From assembly GCF_003597395.2 (NCBI RefSeq), contig NC_133774.1, positions 43,871,299 to 43,935,298 on the forward strand: a stretch of 64,000 bases of DNA, given 5' to 3'. The notes beneath the pieces were generated by a model. The model ran no database searches. It saw only the letters and a program-made list of their open reading frames with translations, and had not been told where the DNA came from. This document shows positions 1 through 11,570 of this stretch, piece after piece. Positions within the stretch are counted from its first letter, which is position 1. Every line of letters starts with the position of its first letter. Origin of the DNA: Chelonoidis abingdonii (Eukaryota > Chordata > Testudines > Testudinidae). Position numbers and translations under genes: made by a program.

Positions 1-2946
1 GTGTGGACGGCTGAGCTTTTTGCATTTGTGCTGGGATTCTTAGCGCCCATGCAGGTGGGGGGGGAGGGTGGCTGCAAGCAATCTTCTGATGATACCAGCA
101 CCCGGTGGGGGAGGGGTTAGTGATCATCCAGAGATTGGATAGGGCGCGCGTTCTGGGTGATTGCACGTTAACAAGAAGAGCAGCACTTCAATGGGCTTTG
201 TTGCTATTTCGGGAAAGGAGGGTTGCTGGCTATTATGGGTTGCGAGAAAGTGAAGACAATGCTTACCATATCCGCTGCAAGCCGAAGTTATGCTGGCACC
301 TGCAATCGTGATCTCTCAACACTCAATAACGCAGGCACTCATTTAAGATGCAAATGCGACTTGTAGTGATAGATCACATTGTGCTCTGTAAGGTGATCGT
401 GTTGTGGCACCGTGATAGAGTAGAACCATTGTCTCGATACAATGCATCTTTTAAATACTCTCTCCTTTTTTCCTCCTCCTGCGCTGCAATTTTTTCAGTC
501 TCTCTCCTCTCATCCCGAAGGCTTTTCTCAGATAATGTGCAGAAACAACGCTGGAGACAAATGTTCTCGGAAATCATGGAGTGACCGCAGGAAAAGAGCT
601 GATCGGGAATGTGGCAAGGCTGATCAAGTACAGGAAGAGATGCCAGTGACGTGAGGAGAGGGAGGGCAACGTGGAGAGGAGGGATGCTTGAGATGATAAG
701 TAGGTAGGCAGGAAGATACCAGAGGAGGCATGATGCAACTTGAGGCTTGCTGCACGTGATTCAACGGACATGCTCCGGCGTGTGCGGTGGAGGCTCCGGG
801 AACTAAGCAGGATCCCGATAGTGCCATGCCAAGCCTGATATACCGCACCTGCCCACTCAACCATGTTCCTTAGCTCCTCCCCACCAGAGGAAGACGCATG
901 GGGGAGGCTCGTCACCTTGCCATTCCAACCCCGTTGGAAGCCAACCAAAAGGCTGCTTCTTTTGAATTTTTTTGTGGCCTTTTCTTCCCTTCCTTATCCT
1001 CCTCCCAAACTGCACCGGGTACTTGTCATGTCTCTGCCTCTGTTTATAATAATGATAAGAAATACATTGATTTTTAACAAAAGTCGGCTATTATTTCCTT
1101 AGGTCGGCACGCAGTTAATCGAAGCGGATAGGGTGGGTGCTTACAGGGATGAGTCATCAAAGAAAGGGGGAGCGCGTTCATCAAGGAGCAACAAACCATA
1201 AAGTCAATCCGCTGTCTGACTGGCCATGATGATTAGGTTTTCTAAGCTTCTCTGATGCCGCCGCTCCCTGGTGTCTGCATTTCTTATCGCCCGCTGTGCT
1301 GTTGGCTGCTGTGTAATAGCAGCAACCAGGTGATTTCGCCTCGGCGCCACCCCGCCATAAAGGTCTCCCGCTTCCCTTCTCTCACGAGCATTGTGGGAAT
1401 AGCAGCGCAACAGGGGGAGACTAGATAGAATTTTGGGACCTTGGGTTTGGGCTTCTGAGCGAGTCAGTAACTGTGCGCCAGCGGGTGGCGCGCCTTTTCA
1501 ACACATCGGCAATTGCACATAAATCTCTGCAGCCTCTTGCCTTGGCTAGCTTGTTGAAAACTACCCTACTCTGTCCCAGGGCTGGCATGAGACCCATGGC
1601 CTCCAGGAATGGTAGGACCTGGGTACTCAGCGTACCTACAGGCGATTTCAGACGATCCCAACTGTTATTGTCTAGTCTGGGAAGTAAATTCCTTGACCTG
1701 TAGACCGTTTAAACAGTAAGTGATTCTGCAGGTGGAATAGGCACTCAATGCACCCTTACATCCGATTCCGTGGAGTTGGGTGAACTCGTCCTTGTGATGA
1801 CCACAAGTGCTTGCCGCACCAATGGACAAGTACCGCCTTCCGGGTTAATGATACTGGCATGACCTGAGTGTCACGGTGCGATACGCGATAGGGTTTCCAT
1901 CTATCCGCGCCACCAACAGTATAGTGTAATCCATATGCCGACCACAGCCAATCCTACAATGAACTGCACCGATTTCCACAGAGTCAAACTTTTCGCACGA
2001 GCAGCTTATGAATTGCTTATGAGATTATTAGCATACAGCAAGCCGCCCCAGCATTAGATTGTACACTCCAATTAGGTTCCCGACTTGACCCGTGAGCTGC
2101 TCAGGATTGCAAGCCTATCAAGAGGCTATCGCCACTCACATTCTCACTGTGAAGGCATGTCATCTTCTTGCAATAAATCTGGCGTCTCAGTGGACGGGGA
2201 AAGCAACGTCCACACCGTTCATGAAGAGACTTCGCATACCGAAAGGTTTCGAGTCATGTGGATACAGGGTCGGGATTGTACCAACTGCACCTTGCAATAA
2301 AAAAGGTCCACCAGTTCGTGGCTGTGTTTTCCCGCCCCAAGCGAAGCGTTCAGTGGCTAGACACCTCCCCCACTTACCGGCGATCGATCTTCGCAGTTGC
2401 AGGGGCCTGTGGTTTGAGAGAATTCTGTGTCTATGTCCTCATCACTCTCGTCGCTGCTCTGCCGTAGCTGCCTCCTCTTTGACTGGTTTTGCAGGTCCTA
2501 GTTCAGCATTGACTGCACGAGAATGCACAAGGTGTTTACAACATCCATGATTGCTGTCTTGATCTGAGCAGGGTCCATGCTTGCCATGCTATGGCGTCTG
2601 CACAGTTCACCCAGGGAAAAAGGCGCAAAACGGTTGTCTGTTACTTGCACAGAGGGAGGGGTGAGGCTGTACCCAGAACCACCCACGACAATGTTTTTTG
2701 CCCCATCAGGCACTGGGATCTCAACTCAGAATTCCAATGGGCAGGGGATACTGCAGGAACTATGGGATAGCTATGGGATAGCTACCCACAGTGCAACGCT
2801 CCGGAAATCGACACTAGCCTTGGTACATGGACGGACACAGCCGAATTAATGTGCTTAGTGTGGCCATGTGCACTCGACTTTATACAATCTGTTTTAAAAA
2901 AACAGTTTCTTTAAAATCGGAATAATCCCGTAGTGCAGACATACCC
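1..2946 (-). mobile_element. Decayed PIF/Harbinger transposon, truncated by window start
   Basis: The right boundary at 2946 reads as an inverted end (GTAGTGCAGACATACCC on the plus strand). It matches in style the end of the Harbinger-like element at 27002. From about 1740 to 2470 the minus strand carries a relic of a Harbinger transposase, including an IDG box near 1905. The duplicated phrase CTATGGGATAG near 2762-2783 lies in the terminal region. The flanking triplet at 2947 is TGG rather than the expected TAA or TTA, so the target duplication is decayed or the end is slightly misplaced. The leftmost 1.7 kb is assigned only by continuity; its frames are short and I recognise no domain there. 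The other end lies outside the window. Confidence 0.6.
1740..2470 (-). pseudogene. Harbinger transposase relic (minus strand)
   Basis: Read on the minus strand, this stretch gives broken pieces that align in order with a Harbinger-type DDE transposase. The part near 1905 reads as a glycine-rich turn followed by A-R-I-D-G, which matches the G-A-I-D-G box holding the first catalytic aspartate. No frame stays open beyond about 60 codons, and single-base insertions or deletions shift it repeatedly. The family differs from the copies at 17.4 and 58.7 kb, because the residues after IDG are not the T-H-I found there. This is a dead copy. The assignment rests on short motifs and on the flanking terminal repeat, so it is moderate. 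Confidence 0.45.
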
Positions 2947-3238
2947 TGGGACCCTGATTTGTGGGGTTAAAAGACTAGCTCCAGGGGGCTTGGTCTGATT
3001 GATCAGTAAGTGAAGCCTTTTGGGGACAGATAAAGATGCCTGTAAGATACCAGCACCTACAAGTCTATAGAGCCACTGGATTTCAGTGCCTATAGGTCAG
3101 CCTCAGACAGTACTAGCTACATTTTTAAAGTAACTGGGAAAAGCCTTTAGTTTAGTTTTGTGTGTCTAGTCCTACTGTGAGTTCATCTGAACATTATGTA
3201 CTGCAAAACGAGTGTCCCAGAGCTATCACAGAAAAACC

Positions 3239-3404
3239 CAACTTTAGATGTGACTAGTAATTTTGGGTGCCTCAACTTGAGACATCTCTAGAGGGATTGA
3301 ATTTCAGAAAATGCTCAGCACCTGCCCTCTGAAAAATCAGGCCTTGTTGAGGTGTCTCAAGTTGGGCACCTAAATGACTAGTCACTTCTGAAAATTTAGG
3401 ACCA
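3239..3404. repeat. Palindromic MITE-like repeat
   Basis: Two arms of about 41 bp (3246-3287 and about 3352-3390) are near-perfect inverted copies. Both contain GTGACTAGT and a run reading CAACTTGAGAC in one orientation or the other. They flank a spacer of about 65 bp rich in CAGCACC and GCCCTCTG. The layout is that of a foldback MITE of DNA-transposon origin. I recognise it as a dispersed amniote repeat but cannot name the family. Confidence 0.6.
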
Positions 3405-4817
3405 GGAAAGGGCATCATCCCACTCCTGTCTCTTTTCTAGCCACAAACTTCTGAGAGAGACCTTCTTCTGGTCAAACACCAAATGCAATTTATTTATTGT
3501 CTTTCCCCCTCACCTTTACAAACGTGTACAGCTCTGTCTATGCTGCAGCAAACACTGCTTAGCTCACTCAGCCAAGATGAGAAGAGACAGAAGGTGTCTT
3601 CCCCCTGAGAGATCTCCCCTGGCTCTGATTCTCCAGAGCCTGCCAGTCTCTCCCTCTTTCCCCCCTCCCTTTTGGTGCCTTTCTACTTTCTGGACTAATG
3701 AGACATGTGGTCAGTGGTGCAAGTGGAATCCATTTCTTACCGATGGGGGGGGCACAGGAGGCATGTGACCTCCTCACGTGACCCTGTATGTGACTCCTCC
3801 CCACCCCGCACCCAGCCCAGGGCCCCCATGCTCTCCCCGTCCCCTTCCCATGATCCCCCTTGCCCCTTACCTGGGGAGCGGGAGGCTTTGTCTTCCTCCT
3901 GCTGCACCTTTGGAACTGCAGCCGCCAAAGGGGCAGAACTCGGGGCCACTCAGGGGCCCCATGCCCTCAGCTCTTCCAGCACGGCTCTACTGCTCCCAGC
4001 TCTTCCACTCAGGGTCTCCTTCATCTGTACACAGCCCCACCAGAGGACAGAACTTCCTACAGTGACCTACAGTGTCCATTAAAGTGTGAGGGGGGTGATG
4101 CTATGAAGAGCCAGAGGTAGTTCAGCTAAAAGACGTGTCCAAACATGCTTTGGCAATGCCTAGGATATAATTTCCCCACTATTGTTGTTCTGGACTTCTC
4201 CTAAACCACATAAATTACAACAGGTTGTTGACTATGGACCGTGGTTTACTAGGAATGTGTGAGACTCCCCAGCTATTTCTCTTCTGATGAGCCTAGCCAG
4301 AGCCTTGTTCACAGTGTAAGGCTGGTGTATGAAAACACAGCAGTACTTACCATCTGCTTTTACTGGGAGAAGTTTCAAGTTTTGCTGTTAAAAACCAAAA
4401 CAAAAGCTTGTTACAGTGAAAATACAGAATTTTGCAAATCTGTTGAAACGTGACATTTTTACCCATTAAAACTGAATTTTGACAGCACTCCATTTATTTT
4501 ACAAATTTCTTAGCCATTAAGGCCTTGAATAATTCTGTCCCTCCCGACTTATCCACCCTTGTCTCTTTTCATACTTTCCTCTGTTATTTGAAAGATGCCC
4601 CCCTTGATGTCCTGTTGGTTCACTTTATTCCACAAGTGCATCCTCCCTGTACGTGGAATGCCCTCCGTTAGCTAGCCCACAAGGCCACTGTACCCTTTTT
4701 GATTCAAGTCCCTTCTGAAGACCAGCTTCTACCTATACCTTCAAGAAACCCACTAGCTGATTATGGCAAGACTGTGGAATACTTGGGGACAGTCTATTTT
4801 TTAAAAAATATATAGTA
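3405..4817. other. No gene seen; GC-rich repeat-like patch 3711-4090
   Basis: The GC-rich patch begins at 3711 with a hAT-like start (CAGTGGTGCAAGTGGAATCC) and contains C-rich runs. I cannot find a matching right end, so I do not call an element. The overlapping plus and minus frames here of up to 125 codons look like chance frames in C-rich sequence. The remainder is AT-rich without features I recognise. Confidence 0.4.
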
Positions 4818-5009
4818 CACCTCTACCTCGATATAACGGTGTCTTTGGGAGCCAAAAAATCTTAACGCGTTATAGGTGAAATCATGTTATATTGAACTTG
4901 CTTTGATCCACCAGCGCGCACAGCCCTGCCCCCACCCCCCGATCACTGCTTTACCACATTATATCCAAATTTGTGTTATATCAGCTGGCGTTATATCGAG
5001 GTAGCAGTT
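4818..5009. mobile_element. TA-flanked MITE, Tc1/mariner-like
   Basis: The left end CACCTCTACCTCGATATAAC is answered at the right by GTTATATCGAGGTAG. The element is about 190 bp and sits between TA dinucleotides (4816-4817 and about 5010-5011). Internal copies of GTTATA, in both senses, occur through the element. TA target duplication and the compact non-coding body suggest a Tc1/mariner-type MITE. The last few bases of the right end are diverged, so its exact edge is uncertain. Confidence 0.6.
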
Positions 5010-5964
5010 TACCAGAGCATGGCTAATCACCATTTGTCCATTATCTTTGTGTATTGTACCTTTTTCTCGTCTCCATTTTTAGAGGGTAAACTCCTCAAGA
5101 CTGTGATTTTTACCTTCTTTTTTGTCTGGACAGTGCCTAGCACACTGTGGATGCTACTGAAAATGAAAAATGAAATAATGTAGGTAGGCTTAAATCTCCC
5201 TGGCCAATTCCATCATCAGTCCATTAGACTTCAGATAGACTTCATTTGCAGTTGAATCATTGGACCAGATTACAACAGAAGTCTAATCTGTAGCATAGCC
5301 AGGACTTGTGGAGAAGTGGATTTAACTATGTTCTCTAGCCAGCCTGGTCCAAGGTTTTAGCATTAGCAGGGTTATAGTCGTGTCAACAGGACAAACTGGA
5401 ACTGTGTTGGAACCAGGTGCTTTAGATCTCTACGTGTAATCAGGTTAGACCCTCACATATCACATGTTCTGCACAATGCCTGTGCCAAAGACCAAAGCAC
5501 CACAAGTACCTTTAAGCATACAGGCAGCAGTAGCACTACAATCTCAAGAAATTTTGGAGTACTGCAGTCTTCAGCTTCCCTTCTGGATGAGAGACCGCAA
5601 GAATTAGCAGGTTAGGCCCCCTAGCTGCAGGAAAGGATTAGCAATTTGTGAATGCTTTAAAACTGTTTGGCAGGACTTGAGCCAACCCAGCTTTACATTC
5701 CACATGAAACAATGGGGCTGATCCTCCAGTGCCTTGCATCTTGTGTAGTCACTTATGCGTAGCTATTGTAGCTGCTCAGATAATGTGCTGATGAGGGCCA
5801 TTAAGTACTTAGAAACATTCATTTATATGCAAAAAGTGGTAGAAAATGCTTCCATTCTGATACTCAGTGGTGAAAATGACTGCACAAGAAATAAAGAATC
5901 AGCTATTATCTCTGATTACAGCAGGTAACTTGAAATCAAGCTTCCTGAGCTATATTCTCAGGCA
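5010..5964. other. No feature recognised
   Basis: AT-rich unique-looking sequence. A 60-codon plus frame at the start has no recognisable domain. Confidence 0.4.
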
Positions 5965-6052
5965 CTGCGACTAACTTGCTGTGTGATCTTCAGTAAGTAA
6001 ATTGACCTGTCAATGACTCAGTTTACCCATTTGTAAAATGGAACAATAAAAT
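5965..6052 (+). repeat. MIR / CORE-SINE relic
   Basis: The string from GTGTGATCTTCAGTAAGTAA through CTCAGTTTACCCATTTGTAAAATGG follows the well-known MIR body in the plus orientation. The expected GACCTTGGGCAAGTCAC segment is diverged. This is an old, inactive tRNA-derived SINE fragment. Confidence 0.65.
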
Positions 6053-7516
6053 ATAATCTACTAAAGAAGCACCTAAACGCTCCAGTTCCACTATTAATAA
6101 AATAAAGTAAAATCAAAGCTTTGACATTTGACTATAATTATTGCCTGGGTGTTATATTTTTAACAGCTTTTGAAATGCTCACATCAAACACAATGTTCTC
6201 TGAACCAGAGTAAAATAAATGATATACTTTGTCTGAGCCAAACAATGTACAGTTTAAATATACCAAATGTATGTATGTTCAGAGAAAAATTCTTCACACA
6301 GACTAATCCGAAAAAAACTGAAGCACCACGATCTGCATAATTGAAAGATACCCCAGTGGTATCATAGGACATGCTCTTTCTTTTTCTTTTCCTGTCAGTC
6401 ACTAATGCTGAAAATGAGAGTTCAGTTACATGTCAAAGTTGTCAGATAAGGAGTTAAAAAAAAAAAAAAGCCTCAGCATATGTTTTGTCAGGAAATGAAG
6501 GGCAAAAATGCTCAGTTAGGACCAAATCTTGAGGTCTTTCCTCTGGTAAACACCCTCTCAGTTCAGAGGTAAGAGTAAAAACTGCGTAAAGGCTTCAGAA
6601 TTTCCCTAACTCTTTTTAATGCTTTAATGTTTACTGGAATAAATAGTAATCAAACAAACCAGCTGGAAAGTGGTGTGACTGGCTGTGAAGGAAGCTTCTC
6701 CCATAGTCTAGCAGTCACAAACAAAAAATGTCAGTCAACCTTACTGGGTAAAGCACCGATAATTAGGAATCAACAGAAACTTGAGGACAGGTTTCATTAA
6801 AATCAAGGCAGTGGGACAGATCAAAGAAGCCTGGTGCTCTGGAGGTAGGGAAGGGCTGTTTATAATGTGCATGCTTTTCCTGGTACAGAGGAAAGATAGT
6901 TTCCTTTTCCAAAATGAAGCATGCATTGAAAAAACCCATACCCTTTAAGTTTTAAGTGCTCAAACATCCTGCAGATTACATAATGCTTCATGTTAATCTA
7001 CTTTTAAATTAAGCATCCTTTGTGGGAATATTTCTGCTTCTTTACAAGACACTGTCAAATCTAGAATCTGTGTTTTCAACCTTGGAGAAATGAACATTTT
7101 CTTTCCTGGCCCTGAGTGTAAAGGAAAGTTTTAAACTGAAAGAGTCTAGTCATAGTTCAGGGTTGATGAAAGGTGCCTTGGCCAGATGAGGTAGATATTT
7201 GAGAAGGGGTGGAATTGCATTTCTCCTGGAAAGGACTGAGGATGGCCTTCTGAGTTATGGGAAGTCTGGTGGTGCGGTTTCATGGGAATAGCCCTTAAGT
7301 TTGAGAAGGGTAAGGGACGGGCAGAGACCAGATATGGGACACATGTTATTCTTCTGCTCTTACAGGAAGTCTCACTGAAGGCACCAAGGAGAATGCCAAA
7401 CAGAGACCCTATACCATGGTTCAGGTTTTAAGAGCCCAGTAAACTGGGAGGAAGACTGTTACCATATAAATAAATTTTGTTATAAATGAGATGCCAAACT
7501 TGCCTATGTTGCTCCT
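6053..7516. other. No gene seen; poly(A) run at 6455
   Basis: AT-rich DNA with an A14 run at about 6455-6469. Open frames of about 60-72 codons (6184-6402 and 6741-6926, minus) have no recognisable motif, so I regard them as chance. Confidence 0.4.
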
Positions 7517-8025
7517 CTAGTTAGTTTCCTGATCTGACTGAGTTCCTGTTGGATCAGACTCTTGAGCGAGAGACTTAGTGTTCTGGATAATTTTGTTGTC
7601 CATGTCAATGATAACTTGGTATGTTTGCTTGAAGACATATTGCCTCCATGACAAACAACACTCGGTCAGGCAGTTTTTAGCTTGATGTCTATTGGCAAGC
7701 CCACTTTGGAGCATATCTTAGAATGGGAGTTGATATTGGAGGAATAAAATAACATCTTTATCATGGTGATCACTTAATCTGCCTCTAGGGTCTTGTTAGG
7801 GTCTCCACCTATTTTGTTGGGACATATTTTCCTGTGTTCCAGAATTTTGAGGGATTATGCTGCTCAGTCACTGAGCAGCTCTGCTGACATTTTAGTAGAA
7901 TTCGCTGATAGCACACTATCCACAAACATTGACAGACTGCCACACAAATCCCTCAGCACCACATAGGCCTTCATGGTTTCCTTGTGATTGATGAAGGAAG
8001 AGGTTACAGCATCAGTGGTGGAAAG
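7517..8025 (-). pseudogene. Possible retrocopy fragment, identity unknown
   Basis: The minus strand gives two protein-like stretches separated by stops and frame changes. One, about 8020-7870, reads as an acidic-polar segment containing KAYVVLRDLCGSLSMFVDSV. The other is the 65-codon frame at 7714-7517, containing DMDNKIIQNTKSLAQESDP. Composition and the ordered reading suggest a decayed processed copy of a cellular gene, but I do not recognise the parent. There is no visible poly(A) tract or target duplication at the edges. It could instead be an old transposon frame or chance. Confidence 0.25.
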
Positions 8026-8253
8026 CTCATGGAATCAGATTAATTGCAGCATAGAGCAGTTTTACTCCCCTGTGCAGTGGCAGTGAAAAAGTTTCCCCAA
8101 CAGTGATTTTTCTGTTGATCAAAAAATTTATAGTTTTTTTTAAGTCATGAGACAGGGAGTGGTAGGAAATACACTTTAAGCTGTTGTAGAAGAATAAATC
8201 TACCCAGATTTTTTGAACAGTGCTACAGCAAGAAAAAATGAAGTTTGAAATAT

Positions 8254-8360
8254 GGGGCCTGATCTTACAAACACACACAAGTAACTTTACTCACATGCAG
8301 AGTCCTGTTAGAGTCCCAGGGGACTACTCACATAAGTTACATGTGTGAATGTTTTCAGGA
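8254..8360. repeat. Palindromic MITE relic
   Basis: Starts GGGGCCTGATCTTACAA and ends near GTTTTCAGG. The inner arms TAACTTTACTCACATG and GACTACTCACATAAGTTAC are partly inverted copies. It matches a common amniote palindromic repeat that spans a tract of 'GTCCCA..GGGAC' type. Diverged. Confidence 0.45.
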
Positions 8361-8735
8361 ACCAGTTCAGGAGCCCCACCATGTACAAGCACTGAAATCC
8401 TTAAAAGGAGTATATGCTTTATTAGATTTGAAAATAAAATGGTTCTGATTTAACAATTAGATGACTGTTTGGAAACTGCATCTGAAGCAAATGCAATGGA
8501 AAATTTCATTAAGCCTGCCGCTGCATATTTGGCCAGCTGGTCATGGGAGCTGGAGATGTTCAATACCTTTTAAAATCAAGTCATCTATTTAAATGCGTAG
8601 GTATGGATTTAGGAGTCTCTCTTGAGACACCAGTGTTCAAAATTTTTGGCCTAAGACTTCATTTAAGGTTTTCACGGAGATACTGAGACTTGTGAGGGGG
8701 TGTTCACCCCACACCAGCCATGACAGGGTTAAGGT

Positions 8736-8840
8736 TAGGGTTGCCAAATTTTGTTGGACATATTCCTGGAGGTTTCATCACATGACATAATCTTTAAGTC
8801 CTGGAGACTCCAGGACAATCCTGACAAGCTGGCAACCCTA
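8736..8840. mobile_element. hAT MITE, 105 bp, with perfect 8-bp target duplication
   Basis: Inverted ends TAGGGTTGCCA and TGGCAACCCTA flank a 105-bp body that itself contains CTGGAG/CTCCAG inverted pieces. The element lies between perfect copies of GTTAAGGT at 8728-8735 and 8841-8848. An 8-bp duplication with this terminal sequence is typical of hAT-superfamily MITEs. Confidence 0.85.
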
Positions 8841-9034
8841 GTTAAGGTGGCTCAGAAGGGGGCAATTAACCTCATAGGCTGCACTTGGGGGAGAGTCAGG
8901 TTTGACTGATAAGCACTAAATGAAGATGAAGCCCAGCAGAAGCAGGCTGGGCTTGTCTAAAGCCAAGAAGTTAAGAGCAGAAGGAGGCTAAAAGCTCTGT
9001 GAAACTCATGCCATGTGAGTATTATGATGCTACT

Positions 9035-9454
9035 CAGGGCTGTCCCTAGCTATTTTGATGTCCTATGCAGCCCTTCTGTGGTGGGGCTGTGTGGGTCCCC
9101 ACCCCAGGCATCTATGGGGGGTGGGCTGACCACTTCCTGTGGGAAGTGGAGCGACCTGGCCGCAGATAGCTCTGCTCCCCTGGCTCTGATGCCGGGGAGG
9201 GGAACCGCCGCACAGCACTCACTGGTGGGGCAGCTGGGAGCCAGGAGAGTGGAGCAGGCTGGGGCCAGGTCACTCTACTTACCCGTGAGTGCAGGCTTGA
9301 CCACTTCTGGAATCCTCAGGGTGGGAGGCAGGGAAGAGCTGGAGCAGGGGCTGGAGCAGCATGCTGCTGTGCAGGGCACTGGGAAATGTGGTCCCACAAA
9401 TTTCCTGATGCCCTATGCAGCTGTGTATTTTGTGTATGGGTAAGGACAGCCCTG
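9035..9454. mobile_element. Non-autonomous hAT-like element
   Basis: Left end CAGGGCTGTCCCTAGC and right end GGTAAGGACAGCCCTG are inverted, and the subterminal phrase CCTATGCAGC occurs near both ends in inverted layout (the left copy follows GATGT, the right copy GATGC). The 420-bp body is GC-rich. The flanks (ATGCTACT before and ATGTGTGC after) share only part of an 8-bp duplication, so that is decayed. The 142-codon plus frame here is chance. Confidence 0.7.
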
Positions 9455-9723
9455 ATGTGTGCTACAGGTAGCAACTGGAGAAATTTAAGGATGGAAATTG
9501 TTAGATTTAGCCTTTTGGGCTACGGTTAATCCCATTACAGGAGTACATTTAATTGGTGAAGTCAATTGAATTTTGGGTGAATAAGGAATGCAGGATCAAG
9601 CCCTTACTCTTTATATTTGTAAAACATAAAATGCAACCAAGTTAATGTTGCAGCTGGAATCATTGGTCTGGATTGAGCATGGGTGGAGATGAGGGGCAAG
9701 CTGGCTTTGTGATACTTTTTGTG

Positions 9724-10444
9724 CAGGGCTTAAATTCTCTCTGAGTCGGGGGGCCTGGAATGGGGGTGGGGGCAGGATGTCATGGTTCTCCCACTTTCTG
9801 GAAGTGGATAAGCCTGGCCTGTCTTGACATGAGCCCCACCCGTCTCCTTTTTCCCCTGAGGTCCTGCCCAGGCTGGTAGCTGGAGCCCAGCTGGGGAGAC
9901 TATGTAGCTGAGGGGCATGCAGACCTTCCACCTGCCTGAATGGGGGGCAAGAGCAGCCCCCTGCCCATGTCCCTGTCCAGGGCAGGTGAGGGTTCATGCT
10001 TCCTACAGCTGTACTTGTGACTCTTTCCATGGCTGGGCGGTGGCCCTGCCAGCTGAAGCTGGGTTGAGGCAAGAGCCACACGGGCAGCTGTGGGGAGCCA
10101 TGGACCCTCCTGCCCTGGGCAGGGGCCCCACAGAGTGGAGACACAGGCCAGGGCCTGCTCTCAGCTCCTGCCCACTCCCCCCCTGGGCAGATGGAGGGTC
10201 CAGGGCTTCTGGCCTGTTCTAACTTCTGGCTTGGCCATGGGCAGGGCCTCAGGTAGAAGAGGCAGGGCAGGGGTGGGGAACCCTCCCCCCGCTTTTGGAT
10301 AGGCTCCACTGCCCCTGCCCTGAATATTTCCCAGAGCTCTGGGGCTCGGGGCTTCTGCCCTGCAGGAGGTACCAGGTCTCTCATGGGTTTGAAAATATTT
10401 ACTGGATCTCCACTCCGGATGGCTCTGGCTGAATGTAAGCCCTG
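9724..10444. mobile_element. Non-autonomous GC-rich hAT-like element
   Basis: The left end CAGGGCTTAAATTC and the right end GAATGTAAGCCCTG are imperfect inverted repeats bounding about 720 bp of GC-rich sequence. The flanks TTTTTGTG and CCTTTGTC share five of eight positions, compatible with an old 8-bp duplication. A 257-codon minus frame (10384-9611) overruns the left terminus and is proline, serine and glycine rich without any domain, so I read it as non-coding. Confidence 0.6.
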
Positions 10445-10625
10445 CCTTTGTCATCCCCAGTCCTGGCTGAGCACTGCTCTGAGTTTCACCCAGCTACACA
10501 TGGTCCCAAAGCGCTGTTTCCACTGAGGAGTATTGATAGAGCGTAGTAATGTTCTGGGCAATATCCTCTGCCAGAGGTGTACTTTGTATGTCACCTTGGG
10601 ATTCCTCCTACTGAGGATTCTGACT

Positions 10626-10726
10626 CCCTAGCCTGATGGTTAGGGCACACCTGAAATGTGGAATCAGATAAAGCAGGGACTTTAGCCTAGGTTTCCCACA
10701 TCCCTGGTGAGTTACCTAACCACTAG
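10626..10726. repeat. Palindromic MITE-like repeat
   Basis: The arms CCTGATGGTTAGGGCACACC and the inverse reading GGTGAGTTACCTAACCACTA flank a spacer of about 45 bp. The phrase resembles both a tRNA A-box region and a known foldback MITE of amniotes. The symmetrical layout favours the MITE. Confidence 0.5.
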
Positions 10727-11454
10727 TATATGCTATTTTGGGAAGCGGGTGCTCCTCTCATGCATGTGAAGAGTTGCATTTCCATTCTGATATGGAGCAA
10801 AAAGATGCCAAAATCTCAAACAAATTTTGCAAAACAAAATTCCTGTTTTCCAGCCAGCCCTAACTCCAACCTGCAGTTTGCATACATGCTCTTAGCTTGT
10901 TAAAATAATATGTTACAACATTTGCAACTATTAACAATCAGCCAAATAAACTTATCTATATGAAAACATCCTTTCCTGCAACCTCCAAACAATGAGGAGG
11001 AGAAAGCAAGTCTTCCAGTGGGACAGTGTGCAGTCTCAAGAAAACCTCTGTAAACAGTTTTAAATTCATGTCTAGTAAAAATGTCTAGCAAAAATACTAG
11101 GAATAGTTATTTAGTCCTTTTCTCTGCCATGTTAGTCATAGCACTTTGCTTCTATAGTGCTTTGGGATTTATTTGGTTTTGTTTTTTTTAATGCTGTATT
11201 TACCCAAGCCAATGAACTCCAGATGTTTTTTTGTACACTCAATTTACATTTGCACACGTTAAATCCCATCTTGGTAATTAGCCACGGATAGTCGAGTTTA
11301 CACTTCTCAAATTGCTTTGAATGCCATAATACTTAAACTGCTTTGAATGTGTTTAAGTGCTTTGCAAATTGGGGCCCAAGGGTGCAATACCTATAATTTC
11401 TCAAAATGTCTCAATCCTGCAAAAATTGTTAATTATTTGTATTACAGTAGAATA
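10727..11454. other. No feature recognised
   Basis: AT-rich sequence without long frames or clear repeat ends. Confidence 0.4.
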
Positions 11455-11570
11455 TAGGAACAAGGTCCTGGGCACTATACAGAGTAGTACACGGACCGTG
11501 CCTCATTGTAAGCTCAATTTAAACAGACAAGACAGACCAAGAATAGGGGGAATGATATGGCATGTGGACA
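11455..11570 (+). repeat. CORE-SINE relic
   Basis: The order GGCACTATACAG, then GTGCCTCATTGTAAGCTCA, then AACAGACAAGACAGACC follows the amniote CORE-SINE body (normally 'gagcttacaatctaaatagacaagacagac'). A similar segment lies at 25035-25110. Old and diverged. Confidence 0.45.

Noticed and set aside
3568..4120. Overlapping frames up to 125 codons in C-rich DNA
   Set aside because: Both strands open, Pro/Ser rich, no motif; probably a repeat interior.
9015..9443. 142-codon plus frame
   Set aside because: Overlaps the terminal inverted repeat of a hAT-like element and shows no protein family features.
9611..10384. 257-codon minus frame, the longest in the window
   Set aside because: It lies mostly inside a GC-rich hAT-like element, overruns its left terminus, has no domain or periodic hydrophobicity, and is rich in Pro, Gly and Ser as expected for chance frames in such sequence.
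10626..10726. tRNA-like A-box phrase (CTGATGGTTAGGGCAC)
   Set aside because: No B box or cloverleaf downstream; the inverted partner arm shows it is a palindromic MITE.
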